This document shows, piece after piece, positions 8,742-17,240 of a DNA stretch of 64,000 nucleotides. The first letter of the stretch is position 1, and the number at the start of each line of letters is the position of its first letter. This DNA comes from G963676655 sp963676655. GTDB taxonomy: Bacteria > Verrucomicrobiota > Lentisphaeria > Victivallales > Victivallaceae. The notes beneath the pieces are model-generated. The model saw only the letters and a list, made by a program, of their open reading frames with translations, did no database searches and was not told the DNA's origin. The stretch lies in assembly GCA_963676655.2 (NCBI GenBank), contig CAXXKX010000003.1, positions 2,108,001 through 2,172,000 of the forward strand, written 5' to 3'. Made by a program: the position numbers and the translations under genes.

Positions 8742-9725
8742 ATGAAAATTATACACAACAAGCAAGTGAAGACTCTGGCCATTTTGGCGACCTTGCTGTC
8801 CTTAATTCTGATGACCGGATGTGTCATGCAGAATTCAGCTGTTCCGGTTGCGTATAATAACGAAATAACAGTCTCTAACAACTTGATTGAACTGACTGTG
8901 GCTCCGGAAGTAGGACGAATCGTCGCATTCGGCAAGGCCGGCGGCCCCAATCTGCTGTGGCGCAACAGTGCGGCGGAGGTCGAGCAAAGTAAGGCCGATA
9001 AAAATTGGATCAATTACGGCGGCGACAAAGTTTGGCCTTCACAGATCAACCTCTGGCGGAGATTTCACGGTGACAAAATACCGGATCCATATATCGACGG
9101 AACCCGCTGGAAAGTTCTTCATAAATCACCGCTTAAAATTGTTATGCAAAGTCCCCTCTCAAAAGATCTCAACCTTAAAATTACCAGAACAATCGAGCTG
9201 GACGCAAGTAAACCGACGGTCAAAATAACCAATCTTATGGAACGAATGGGCTATTCTCCTTTTCCGGTTTATATATGGACGGTAACCCAGGTCAAACAGC
9301 CGCTTTACTGCCAGTTGGATGTTGCTGCGGAACGGCCATTCAAAGACCAGCTTTACTGGACAATTAATCAACCGCCGATAGAAGTGATTAAGCGTAACAA
9401 AGCGAGAACCCTGCAATTCGGCATGCTCCCGGTAAATTTCCTGAAGGTGTGCGCGTTCGGTCGCTGGTGTGCGGCAATATATGCCGATTGCGTATTCAAG
9501 CAGTCAACCAGTTATGACCCGAAAGGATGTTACCCGGACCGTGCATCGGTGGAAGTTTTCTGGACCGCGCTGAATACTGCGAAGCCGATGGCTCCAAACG
9601 CTCAACCCGAAGCTTTGAGCCAGGACTATGTTGAACTGGAAACGCTGAGTCCCCAATTGCACTTGAAACCAGGCCAGAAAATTGAAAGTGTCGTAATCTG
9701 GGAACTGCTCGATAGAAAACTTTAA
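8742..9725 (+). CDS. DUF4380-type secreted lipoprotein
   Basis: The protein has 327 residues from ATG 8742 (a TTG at 8736 is an alternative with slightly better ribosome-site spacing). It has an N-terminal signal with a lipobox LMTGC, lipidated Cys at residue 27. The body matches the DUF4380 pattern of PVC bacteria and Bacteroidota: an early beta-sandwich, the APEVGRIVAFG and NYGGDKVWPSQINLW segments, and a carbohydrate-mutarotase-like look. It lies 74 bases after the IclR gene and 49 bases before a pseudopilin in the same orientation. A sugar-binding or accessory role in polysaccharide use is inferred from context only. Confidence 0.75.
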   Translation: MKIIHNKQVKTLAILATLLSLILMTGCVMQNSAVPVAYNNEITVSNNLIELTVAPEVGRIVAFGKAGGPNLLWRNSAAEVEQSKADKNWINYGGDKVWPSQINLWRRFHGDKIPDPYIDGTRWKVLHKSPLKIVMQSPLSKDLNLKITRTIELDASKPTVKITNLMERMGYSPFPVYIWTVTQVKQPLYCQLDVAAERPFKDQLYWTINQPPIEVIKRNKARTLQFGMLPVNFLKVCAFGRWCAAIYADCVFKQSTSYDPKGCYPDRASVEVFWTALNTAKPMAPNAQPEALSQDYVELETLSPQLHLKPGQKIESVVIWELLDRKL

Positions 9726-9774
9726 ATTTCCTTATAAGTATATATTCAACAACAAAAGTTAAAGGAGTCGAAAC

Positions 9775-10527
9775 ATGAAAAAGCAAACAAAACAATTCAC
9801 TCTAATTGAGCTTCTGGTGGTGATTGCGATTATTGCGATCCTGGCGTCAATGCTGCTGCCGGCGCTGAATAAAGCACGTGAAAAAGCCAAGTCGATCAGC
9901 TGTCTTAACAATCTGAAGCAAATCGGACTCGGAGTGACGATGTACCAGGATTCGTATGACGCCTATTTCCCGCAACCATATCACAAGGTCGGCTCCTTGT
10001 ATATTTTCTGGGACTGCGAGGTGTTGATTGCTGGTAATCTCAGCGGTAAAACATTATGGTGTCCGTCGATGAGCGGAAAAGAGGTCATGGATCAGTTTTA
10101 TGCGATGACCCCGGCCAAGGCGGCGGCAAACAAAGAGAATGCGTTGTTCCGCTATCCCTGCTACGGCATGAACTGGTTATGGGATTTCAGCTTAACTGAC
10201 GCCAACGGCAATCTTTTGCTGCAACTGAAAGTTTCCAACGTGAAAAGCCCCAGTAAAACCGTATTTTCAATGGATACCTACGCCAAGGATAACTTGAATC
10301 GCGGACGTTATTCCCTGCTCAGTAAATACGGTTCCGGTACCGGCTGGGGGGCCGCCGACGTCAGACACGACCAATCACTCAACACCTTGTATATGGATGG
10401 CCATGCCGGGAATATCAGAATTCCCATCAACGGCACCCGGTACGACTGGGATGCCAGCTACAACCCTTATCTATTTGCCCCTCTTTCGGATGAAAACACC
10501 CCATTTTGGAAAGCACAGAAGAAGTAA
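9775..10527 (+). CDS. Pseudopilin-like protein with H-X9-DG C-terminus (copy 1)
   Basis: This 250-residue protein carries a type II secretion/type IV prepilin N-terminus: a short basic leader (KKQTKQ), then FTLIELLVV with mature E5 at residue 12, a hydrophobic helix, and the family tail LPALNKAREKAKS. The residue before the cleavage-site Phe8 is Gln7, not Gly. The C-terminal part has the H198-X9-D208-G209 motif common in Lentisphaerota and Planctomycetota pseudopilins. GGAG lies 8-9 bases before the ATG. It is followed within 7 bases by the pectate-lyase-like gene, suggesting co-expression and perhaps a role in placing or exporting that enzyme. Confidence 0.9.
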   Translation: MKKQTKQFTLIELLVVIAIIAILASMLLPALNKAREKAKSISCLNNLKQIGLGVTMYQDSYDAYFPQPYHKVGSLYIFWDCEVLIAGNLSGKTLWCPSMSGKEVMDQFYAMTPAKAAANKENALFRYPCYGMNWLWDFSLTDANGNLLLQLKVSNVKSPSKTVFSMDTYAKDNLNRGRYSLLSKYGSGTGWGAADVRHDQSLNTLYMDGHAGNIRIPINGTRYDWDASYNPYLFAPLSDENTPFWKAQKK

Positions 10528-10533
10528 GTTATC

Positions 10534-12567
10534 ATGTTGATCAAATATAATGTCCTGTTATTGATAATTATCGCAGCCGGTTTTGTTGATGCCGCTCCGG
10601 TTTCAAAACTCTGGCAGCAATATGAAGCTGAAAAAAAAGCCGGAAAAACAACCTGGCTGCCGGATTTCTCCTATGCCGGATATCAGCGTGGCGAAACCGC
10701 TCCGGAAACCACCGGCAAAGTATTCAACGTTACTGATTTCGGGGCGTTCCCGGATGACTTTAAAGATGACCGTCAGGCCATCCAGAAAGCAATCAATGCG
10801 GCTGAAAAGAATGGCGGCGGCATCGTATTTCTCCCGAAAGGTCGTTACCTTGTCAACACCACTATGGCAAACCGGGGTATGATCAAAGTCAAATCCGATA
10901 ACATTATCATTAAAGGCGCGGGATCAACGGCCGGCGGCACTATTATTCACGCGATTGAACCCTATGGCGGCGGGCATCCGCATTTGACTAAGCGACTTTA
11001 TTTTGGCGAATCAGTATTTCTGATCCGGTCGGTTCCCGAGGACAAAAGTATCGCAACTCGCAAAATCTTTGCCAAAGTTACCGGCGACGCTCCGCGTGAA
11101 ACCTTTGCCTTGAATGTCGATGACACCAAATCGCTTAAACCCGGTCAAATCGTTTACCTCTATGCGCTCAACAAGGCGATCCATACCGAAATGATTAAAC
11201 CTTACTCAGTTGATCCGATCTGGACCACAATCACCCAAAACAAGGCGTATGCGGTGGAAATCCACCGGATAAAGGCCATCGACGGTAACCAGGTAAAGTT
11301 TTTCGAACCTCTGCGCTATGATATCAAGGCAAAATACGGCTGGACGCTCCGGCAGTATCAGCCCATCAGCAATGTCGGGGTGGAAGATATCTGTTTTATG
11401 GGGAACTCCTATCACCGTTACAAGCACCATCGCAGCGGTTATGACGACAGCGGCTGGGCCTTTATCAAAATGAAAGGCGTGAATGACGGCTGGGTTCGGC
11501 GCTGTTCCTTCATCAACTGTAATCAGACGGTTCTGGTGGCAATGTCCCTGAACGTTTCCCTCCTGAACCTGATCGTCGCCGGGAATAAAGGGCATCACAT
11601 CGCCCGCAGTACTTTTCTTAATTACGGCGTTTTTGCCGGACTGATGGAGGACCGGGCCGGTTTCGATCATGGCCCGAGCCTTAACTGGGGATGTACCGGA
11701 ACCGTTTTCTGGCGCTGTAAAGGGAATTCCCCGATCGACAGCCATGCCGGTCGCCCTTATGTAACGTTGTTTGATAATATTTTGGCGCCGGGCTTCAATT
11801 CCAGCGGTGGAAAACGCGATTATCCGCAGCATCTCCGGTTCATGGTTGTCTGGAATATGGAAAACACCAAAGACAAGCAGATCGAATATAATTTCTGGGT
11901 AAAAGGCAAAAATAACTGTTTCCTGAACCCGATCATCACGGGAATCCACGGCAAACCGATCGGTTTTGTCAAAGAGAAACTTGAAATCCTCGAGTCTCCC
12001 GGAACTCCGGTCAAACCGGATTCGCTGTATGAGGCCCAACTCAAACTTCGGCGGAATAAACTCCCGGCATGGATTTCGACCGTGAAACAGACTCAACTTG
12101 AACTGGAAAAGCAACAATTACCCGATTATTATGATCGGAACAATCCGGCCTCTAAACCGTTTTTATATAAAACAACATTCAAGGTTGATGACCTGTTGCA
12201 ATACGCCACCACCTTGTCGCTGCAAATGTACAACAGCAAACTGTTTACTTATCAACTGGCGGATAAGTCATTGACTATGCATAACGACCGCGGTTTTGCC
12301 CGGAATACGCTGTATTCTTTAATGTACTGCATCTACCAGCACAAACGTTATGATGACACGATTTCCGCCTCGGAAATGTCTGTTGGCGGAAAAAAGTTTA
12401 TCAAATTCATTATCCGGTCCGGCAAAACCGATAAGGTTGCCGATCTCAGCAAAGACCCGTATTATCTTGACGCGCGAAAGTTTGCGGCCATAATCGGCGG
12501 GAATGTGAAATTCGTCCCGGATAAATCCCGGATGATTTTCGAAGTTCTGTTACCGGTAAAAAATTAA
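10534..12567 (+). CDS. Secreted pectate-lyase-like beta-helix protein
   Basis: The protein has 677 residues with a signal peptide (about 1-20, ending VDA-A). Residues about 64-100 (NVTDFGAFPDDFKDDRQAIQKAI ... GGGIVFLPKGRYLV, quoted in parts) are the hallmark entry of the Pectate_lyase_3 right-handed beta-helix. The middle repeats helix-coil turns (residues 280-430), and a roughly 150-residue C-terminal extension is unassigned. Such proteins cleave or bind uronic-acid-rich polysaccharides; exact specificity cannot be read here, and catalytic residues were not identified. It starts 6 bases after the pseudopilin stop and precedes a heparinase-like lyase by 26 bases, so the three genes form one expression unit. 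Confidence 0.8.
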   Translation: MLIKYNVLLLIIIAAGFVDAAPVSKLWQQYEAEKKAGKTTWLPDFSYAGYQRGETAPETTGKVFNVTDFGAFPDDFKDDRQAIQKAINAAEKNGGGIVFLPKGRYLVNTTMANRGMIKVKSDNIIIKGAGSTAGGTIIHAIEPYGGGHPHLTKRLYFGESVFLIRSVPEDKSIATRKIFAKVTGDAPRETFALNVDDTKSLKPGQIVYLYALNKAIHTEMIKPYSVDPIWTTITQNKAYAVEIHRIKAIDGNQVKFFEPLRYDIKAKYGWTLRQYQPISNVGVEDICFMGNSYHRYKHHRSGYDDSGWAFIKMKGVNDGWVRRCSFINCNQTVLVAMSLNVSLLNLIVAGNKGHHIARSTFLNYGVFAGLMEDRAGFDHGPSLNWGCTGTVFWRCKGNSPIDSHAGRPYVTLFDNILAPGFNSSGGKRDYPQHLRFMVVWNMENTKDKQIEYNFWVKGKNNCFLNPIITGIHGKPIGFVKEKLEILESPGTPVKPDSLYEAQLKLRRNKLPAWISTVKQTQLELEKQQLPDYYDRNNPASKPFLYKTTFKVDDLLQYATTLSLQMYNSKLFTYQLADKSLTMHNDRGFARNTLYSLMYCIYQHKRYDDTISASEMSVGGKKFIKFIIRSGKTDKVADLSKDPYYLDARKFAAIIGGNVKFVPDKSRMIFEVLLPVKN

Positions 12568-12593
12568 TAAAAATATTAAAGGGGACATTGTCA

Positions 12594-14546
12594 ATGAAAA
12601 TTTTTACCTCTCTTCTGCTGTTTGCGTGCGCGGTCGCCGCAAATGCCGATTCGTTCGGCACTCGACTGGAAAAGTTTAAGAACCGCCTGCCGTCCGAACC
12701 GAAAATGCGAGAACAGATCGATCCAATCATCAAAAAGGCGGAAACCATCTGCGGTCAACCGCTGATACGTCGCAGCCGGACTCTGGACGAAGTATTGAAC
12801 GGCCGCAAAGGTGCCAGAAAAGTTTCAGCCCACGGCCGGACCGCGTTATTGGTAAAAGATAAGAAAATGAAACTGGCCGAAATATTCGGCCTCGGCCTTT
12901 CCGACGTGGCCGCCGCCCGGCTGCTTTACAAGGAACTGCCGCTGGTCGCCGCGGCATACCGGATAACCGGCGATAAAAAAATGCTGGATTACCTGCTAAA
13001 ACAACTCGATGAAATCGCGTCATGGCGGCCAATCCAGCGGACCGGCTGGACCATTAATATGCGGACAAAATCCCATTCCGGCAAACGCAGCGGAGTCTGG
13101 CTTGGAACCGGATTCACCATTATCGGCGCGCTGGTCGCAATAGATATGCTCCCCCCGGATTCGCTGCCTCCAGCTTTGAAAAAGAAGATCGACGACTGGC
13201 TGTTGTATGAAGTCAAGCTGATAACTTCAGACTGGAAAAACAAGGTTCCCTGGTACGTGAAAAAACAGGCGTCACAGTCAAATCAGTGGGTCGTGCCGTC
13301 TGCCGGACTGCTCTGCGCCGCGTCTTACCTGGGTAAGGACCGGGTCCCGGAAGAGTATGCCCAGGGTCTTAAAAACATCCTTGCAAGCATGAGCAAAATG
13401 GGTAATGACGGCGCTTCCAGCGAAGGTTTCGCCTATGCAACCGGCTGGACCGTTCCCGCCCTCTATACCTGCGCTTATTTCCTGCAGGAAAAAGGTGACG
13501 ACTCTTTGGCGTCCAAACCTTTTTTCAAGGCATTTCCGTTATGGCTGGCCGCTCACTATCAACCCGGCAAAAATATTATCAACTGCTTTGATTACTGGGG
13601 CGGCTGCCGTAATATGTACGACCGGTATATGCTGGATAATATTGCCGCACTGGCCGCGATCTCGGATTCTCCGTATCTGCAGTGGATCGTTTTCAACCAG
13701 CATACCCGTATTCCGGTGAATGGCTACGGCCTGCTTTGCTGTGCCATGCCGCCGCAGCGGATGAAGGAACCGCCGCTTTACAATCATTTCAAACGAGGCA
13801 GGCTGCTGACCTGGCGCAGTTCCTGGCAGAACAACGCTTCCGGCCTGTGGATGCGCGGCCGCGATCCCGAGGATTTTCACGCCCACTTCGACTGCGGCCA
13901 TATCAACTACATTAAAAACGGCAAAATCATGCTGCTGGAAGCCGCTACTACCGGTTACAGCGACAAACGCATGACCTACGATTACAAATCGCTGCGCGGT
14001 CATAATGTTCTGCAGATCGGCAATGATATCCTCAATAATAAAAAACCTTATGAGGCCCCGTTCAAGATCGCCAAACTCGATAAAGCCGGCGGGAATGTAA
14101 CGATTAACGCGACAAAAGCCTACGACAAAGCCGCAAAATACACCCGTCAGGTAATCTGGAATGCCGATCAGTTAACGGCAACGGATAACGTCAGCTTGAA
14201 AAATGCCGATACGATCACGCTTCGCTGGCATTTGGGTTCAAATGTAAAACCGCAAATCAAAAAGACGGCGGACGGTTGGAATATCACAGTAGCTCCCGGC
14301 AAAGAAATTCTGCCCGGCTGGTATGGCGACTTCTATCCTGAATGGGGCAAAAAGCCGGAAAAGGATATTTATGAAAGTGCCGGCATGACCATCAGCATCA
14401 CCGCCGATCAGCCAGTAACCGTAACCACTGGAACTCAGGTTGATCACACCATCAAGTATCGCCAAAGATACCATGAACACAGCGTGCTCTACGTCAAGAC
14501 GGCCCAGCCGGTCAAATCCCTGAAAACAACTTTTTCAATAAAATAA
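12594..14546 (+). CDS. Secreted heparinase II/III-family polysaccharide lyase-like protein
   Basis: The start at ATG 12594 gives a 650-residue protein with a clean signal peptide (about 1-18, AANA-D); a GGGG-rich ribosome site precedes it. Residues about 50-330 form the helical toroid (GITGDKK, ASSEGFAYATGW). Residues about 390-640 are the heparinase II/III beta-sandwich, including FHAHFDCGHINYIKNGK with its conserved His/Asp/Gly block, followed by a Tyr-containing segment (TTGYSD). This architecture matches uronate polysaccharide lyases (PL12, PL15, PL17 or PL21 type), which degrade alginate or glycosaminoglycan-like substrates by beta-elimination. Pairing with a pectate-lyase-like protein suggests a uronic-acid-containing target polysaccharide. 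Confidence 0.8.
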   Translation: MKIFTSLLLFACAVAANADSFGTRLEKFKNRLPSEPKMREQIDPIIKKAETICGQPLIRRSRTLDEVLNGRKGARKVSAHGRTALLVKDKKMKLAEIFGLGLSDVAAARLLYKELPLVAAAYRITGDKKMLDYLLKQLDEIASWRPIQRTGWTINMRTKSHSGKRSGVWLGTGFTIIGALVAIDMLPPDSLPPALKKKIDDWLLYEVKLITSDWKNKVPWYVKKQASQSNQWVVPSAGLLCAASYLGKDRVPEEYAQGLKNILASMSKMGNDGASSEGFAYATGWTVPALYTCAYFLQEKGDDSLASKPFFKAFPLWLAAHYQPGKNIINCFDYWGGCRNMYDRYMLDNIAALAAISDSPYLQWIVFNQHTRIPVNGYGLLCCAMPPQRMKEPPLYNHFKRGRLLTWRSSWQNNASGLWMRGRDPEDFHAHFDCGHINYIKNGKIMLLEAATTGYSDKRMTYDYKSLRGHNVLQIGNDILNNKKPYEAPFKIAKLDKAGGNVTINATKAYDKAAKYTRQVIWNADQLTATDNVSLKNADTITLRWHLGSNVKPQIKKTADGWNITVAPGKEILPGWYGDFYPEWGKKPEKDIYESAGMTISITADQPVTVTTGTQVDHTIKYRQRYHEHSVLYVKTAQPVKSLKTTFSIK

Positions 14547-14571
14547 ATTTGGCAAATATAAATGCAAAAAC

Positions 14572-14600
14572 TTGACTTTTAACCGTTCATATTGTATACT
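14572..14600 (+). promoter_or_regulatory. Sigma-70 promoter for a small RNA
   Basis: TTGACT (14572-14577), 17-bp spacer, TATACT (14595-14600). The predicted start is near 14607. No ORF follows on this strand, only a structured segment ending in a terminator. Confidence 0.8.
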
Positions 14601-14606
14601 TATAAA

Positions 14607-14740
14607 AGCGGTGGAATTGTAATCATCAGCATTGCTGATGGTCACATAGCCGGTGGTGTCCGTGGGGCAGTTCTTTCGGGGGTTGCGGCAACAAAGGTTG
14701 CCTCTATCTTTGTAGGCACTGTAGGACACCATTTTTTATT
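14607..14740 (+). ncRNA. Candidate structured small RNA (about 130 nt)
   Basis: The segment is driven by a near-consensus promoter and contains no ORF with a start signal. It can fold into a perfect hairpin CATCAGC-ATT-GCTGATG (14624-14640). A second domain is closed by GGTGTCC (14655-14661) with GGACACC (14724-14730), followed at once by ATTTTTTATT as a terminator. Inside this domain CAGT/ACTG (14668-14671 / 14718-14721) and GGCAAC/GTTGCC (14687-14692 / 14697-14702) also pair. The next gene is on the opposite strand, and the RNA end overlaps its stop codon, so this is not a leader. Its identity is unknown; 6S-like RNA or the Acido-Lenti-1 motif are candidates I could not test. Confidence 0.6.
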
Positions 14741-16346
14741 GTCCATATTTTAGCCAATCATATATTTTAATCAATCTTTTAAAATTTGTTTTTAAGTTCT
14801 GATGTTTTGAATTGAGAATATCTTTATGGAACTCAAAAATATTTTTGATTGCTTTTTCAAGTTCTGGTAAAGTAATTTCATTTTCTTTTAGCAGAACAAC
14901 ATCTGACACAAATTTTTTTAAATCATCTTTGTTTTTAATATCATATTTTAACAGAAGTTCAGGTATCGAATGAAAAGAAAGCGAGTTCCGTGCTCTGTGA
15001 TTTATTATGGTCGCACTAAGGAATTCGTCAAATGAATTTTTCTTTTTTTCACTCACAACTTCAGGTAATTTTTGAGGGCATTGAGAAATATATTTATACA
15101 TTGGAATACTTCCGGAAAAATGGCGGATTAATTCTGGAAGGGTGCGTAAAACAACCCATTCGGGATTATATTCTTTATCATCATATATTACATCTTTATA
15201 AAGATCTTCTGGCTTTAATCCACTATATCCTTCAATTCCAACGTTCTTATATACGCCGACGCCAATAACTACTTCAAGATTTTCCATATTAGTTTCATCA
15301 TTAAAATCAACGACATGTAACTTGCTATTTGGATCATTTGTTTTTACCAGTTCATACACATCTTCTTTCAACCTTCTTAATATTCGTGGACTATATTTAG
15401 AATTACATGATGCAATGTCATCATAAAGTGATGTGAATTTATTTGTTGTTATACGTAGCATATCAATGTATCGTCCATCTGCAAATGATAGTGTGTACGA
15501 ACTGGTTTCACATTTATCAGGTATTTCGGTCCATTCGATAAAAACGAGTCTGTCTTTAAGAGTTTCAAGCTGAAGCTCAGATAAACAACAAGCAATGGCC
15601 TTAAGAATCTCAATAATATTTGAATCTTGTATAGAATAACCCATAAAAATAATTGGATGTTCTATGAAGATTGTTAACAGTTTCGCAGCAAGATACGCGT
15701 TTTTGCTATTGAAATCATCATAGTCTTTTTTGTCTATGACTAAGGAATTAGGAACAGAGCAACATCCATGTATTTTATATATTTCTCCTACTGCATATGA
15801 AAGTTTGAACAATAATTCTTCTTGCCCGATGTATGGCACGAAGTTTTTGAAAACTTGTTTTTCTAAAAAACAATCATAATTAGTAGTTATAACACCACTG
15901 ATATGCCTTGCGATTCTTTTAAAACTACTGAATTCATCTTCCAACGATTGATCTTGTATGCTTAGATCAGAATTAATAAAAAAATCGGATACAGCAATTT
16001 TAAATGGCGAAATTCCGTTGGAAATCTCGTGAACATATTTATTTCGCATTTCCTCGTATGCACTATCGATTAAAAAAATATTTGTAAAGTCTTTGGCAAC
16101 ATTTGACGTAATTGCAGGTAACAGAGTTGAGTCAGAAATTGTATCGGAAGTTATCATGTTTTTGTAAACTTCAAATGCAAATTTATTTCCAGGCATAGCC
16201 TGATTAGCAAAACTACGGATTAAATCACGCCAATTCGGCAATGCTAAATAACGCTGAGAAATTCCAGCACCAATAAATAGAAAAGGAAGTGAAGAATGTT
16301 TGTTCAATAGTTCTCTTAAACTCGAAGGATTACCTTTGTCTGCCAT
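14736..16346 (-). CDS. SIR2-domain protein (possible NADase anti-phage effector)
   Basis: Starting at ATG 16346 (AAAAAAGG about 8 bases upstream), the protein has 536 residues. The SIR2-like NAD-binding domain is visible: GAGIS at 26-30, TTNYD at 154-158, and the catalytic-type His193 in KIHGCC, followed by a VIDKKDYDDF segment and GYSIQDSNI. About 200 C-terminal residues are unassigned. Prokaryotic SIR2_2 proteins of this shape often deplete NAD+ in phage defence (Thoeris, DSR, prokaryotic Argonaute-linked or stand-alone). No Thoeris ThsB, Argonaute or other partner is next to it. The gene is clearly AT-richer than its neighbours, suggesting transfer. A plain regulatory or metabolic role cannot be excluded. 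Confidence 0.75.
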   Translation of the reverse strand: MADKGNPSSLRELLNKHSSLPFLFIGAGISQRYLALPNWRDLIRSFANQAMPGNKFAFEVYKNMITSDTISDSTLLPAITSNVAKDFTNIFLIDSAYEEMRNKYVHEISNGISPFKIAVSDFFINSDLSIQDQSLEDEFSSFKRIARHISGVITTNYDCFLEKQVFKNFVPYIGQEELLFKLSYAVGEIYKIHGCCSVPNSLVIDKKDYDDFNSKNAYLAAKLLTIFIEHPIIFMGYSIQDSNIIEILKAIACCLSELQLETLKDRLVFIEWTEIPDKCETSSYTLSFADGRYIDMLRITTNKFTSLYDDIASCNSKYSPRILRRLKEDVYELVKTNDPNSKLHVVDFNDETNMENLEVVIGVGVYKNVGIEGYSGLKPEDLYKDVIYDDKEYNPEWVVLRTLPELIRHFSGSIPMYKYISQCPQKLPEVVSEKKKNSFDEFLSATIINHRARNSLSFHSIPELLLKYDIKNKDDLKKFVSDVVLLKENEITLPELEKAIKNIFEFHKDILNSKHQNLKTNFKRLIKIYDWLKYGQ

Positions 16347-16477
16347 TATATGAACCTTTTTTACTGTTAAATACACAGATTAATATAATGCGTGATATTT
16401 TGTATTCAAATATTCATTAGAGATGATCAAATTTTATTTCGCCTATTATTATGTTTAATCATTTTATATTAAAGCAA

Positions 16478-16744
16478 TCAGTCTTCCAGTGAAAGTTCAA
16501 CCTGTTTGGCGACAACGCCTTTAATCAGGTTGAGCTTTCTCGTCAGCTCGTCCCGTTTATCCTCGTCGCCGACCAGTTCACAAAAAATCAAGCCATGTTG
16601 CGAACAATCATCCAACACGCCGTCATGAATTCCCAGGCGGGTTCTGATCAGACAGCCCCATGCGGTCAAGGTTTTCTGGACATTTACCGCGGCTTCTTTG
16701 CGTTTGTCGATAAGAATCAGCAATGTGTGTTTCGATACCTTCAT
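16478..16744 (-). CDS. Small ACT-like/TM1266-family regulator (iron-only hydrogenase system regulator-like)
   Basis: This 88-residue protein has the pattern of the TM1266 family (ferredoxin-like fold related to the NikR C-terminal and ACT domains). Strand LLILIDKRKEAAVNVQKTL is followed by GCLIRTRLGIHDG, then HGLIFCELVGDEDKRDELTRKLNLIKGVVAKQVEL. Family members are putative regulators in anaerobes with [FeFe]-hydrogenases, often next to maturation genes hydE/hydF/hydG. None of those genes is in this window, so the gene is isolated. An AGGAGG-type site precedes the ATG. Function is inferred from pattern only. Confidence 0.6.
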   Translation of the reverse strand: MKVSKHTLLILIDKRKEAAVNVQKTLTAWGCLIRTRLGIHDGVLDDCSQHGLIFCELVGDEDKRDELTRKLNLIKGVVAKQVELSLED

Positions 16745-17157
16745 GATTGGCCTCCTTATTTAATTAAAAAATGGTATAAGCGGTCAAGCTTATTTTTCTA
16801 TAACGTCACAGGCTCCGATTTTAGTTAAAGTACCACGATGGTCTTATAACATATAATTGTAATCAAAGAACCAATAATTACATAATACGTGAAACTGATT
16901 TTGTCAAGCCCCCTGACATGTTAAGCTTTGAAATCAATGACATCACTTCGAGCAAAATGATGTTATTACGTCATGCGTTGCATGACAAATGCGCTTCGTA
17001 GCGAACGGCATGACCGCCGCTTTGGCGACCAGCATCTCGTTGCTGAACCACGGCCGCGTACGACGCGGTGCGGTATAACTGCTACGCAGAGTTTGTTATA
17101 AAATGGACTGACTGATTACAGTTTTTTTGAAAATATTAAAAAAAATATCGCAGGCTA
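16745..17157. other. Intergenic region with a GC-rich, hairpin-dense patch
   Basis: Flanks are AT-rich. Bases 16968-17090 are much more GC-rich and contain GTCATGC-GTT-GCATGAC (16970-16986), CGCC/GGCG (17015-17018 / 17024-17027), AGCA/TGCT (17031-17034 / 17041-17044) and CCGCG/CGCGG (17054-17058 / 17064-17068). Outer arms CGTAGC (16997-17002) and GCTACG (17081-17086) can close over the last three. No ORF with a start signal lies here. It could be a structured RNA or the remains of a mobile element. Confidence 0.5.
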
Positions 17158-17186
17158 TTGACAAATATTAATGTTTGTTGTATTAT
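17158..17186 (+). promoter_or_regulatory. Promoter of the LacI-pseudopilin-hydrolase unit
   Basis: Perfect TTGACA (17158-17163), 17-bp spacer, TATTAT (17181-17186). The predicted start near 17192 lies inside the first operator copy. Confidence 0.85.
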
Positions 17187-17188
17187 TA

Positions 17189-17225
17189 ATGAAAGCGCTT
17201 GCATTAATTATGAAATCGCTTGCAT
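17189..17225 (+). promoter_or_regulatory. Tandem LacI-type operators
   Basis: Two 16-bp direct repeats, ATGAAAGCGCTTGCAT (17189-17204) and ATGAAATCGCTTGCAT (17210-17225), differ at one base and are spaced by 21 bp, two helical turns. The core AAAGCGCTT is the classic LacI/GalR half-site palindrome. They sit from the transcription start to 15 bases before the LacI start codon, so repression of the unit by its own LacI is likely. Confidence 0.85.
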
Positions 17226-17240
17226 AAAAAGGTGTGATAT

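Noticed and set aside
11206..12117. 303-codon open frame on the minus strand
   Set aside because: It lies fully inside the pectate-lyase-like gene, has no ribosome site or recognisable domain, and is a shadow of codon bias.
16843..17101. TTATAAC ... GTTATAA inverted repeat flanking the GC-rich patch, possible integron attC site
   Set aside because: The ends do not fit the RYYYAAC/GTTRRRY core rule and no integrase or cassette-like ORFs are present.
17189..17225. Two tandem repeats as a short CRISPR array
   Set aside because: Only two copies, no spacers of CRISPR length, no cas genes; position and sequence fit LacI operators.
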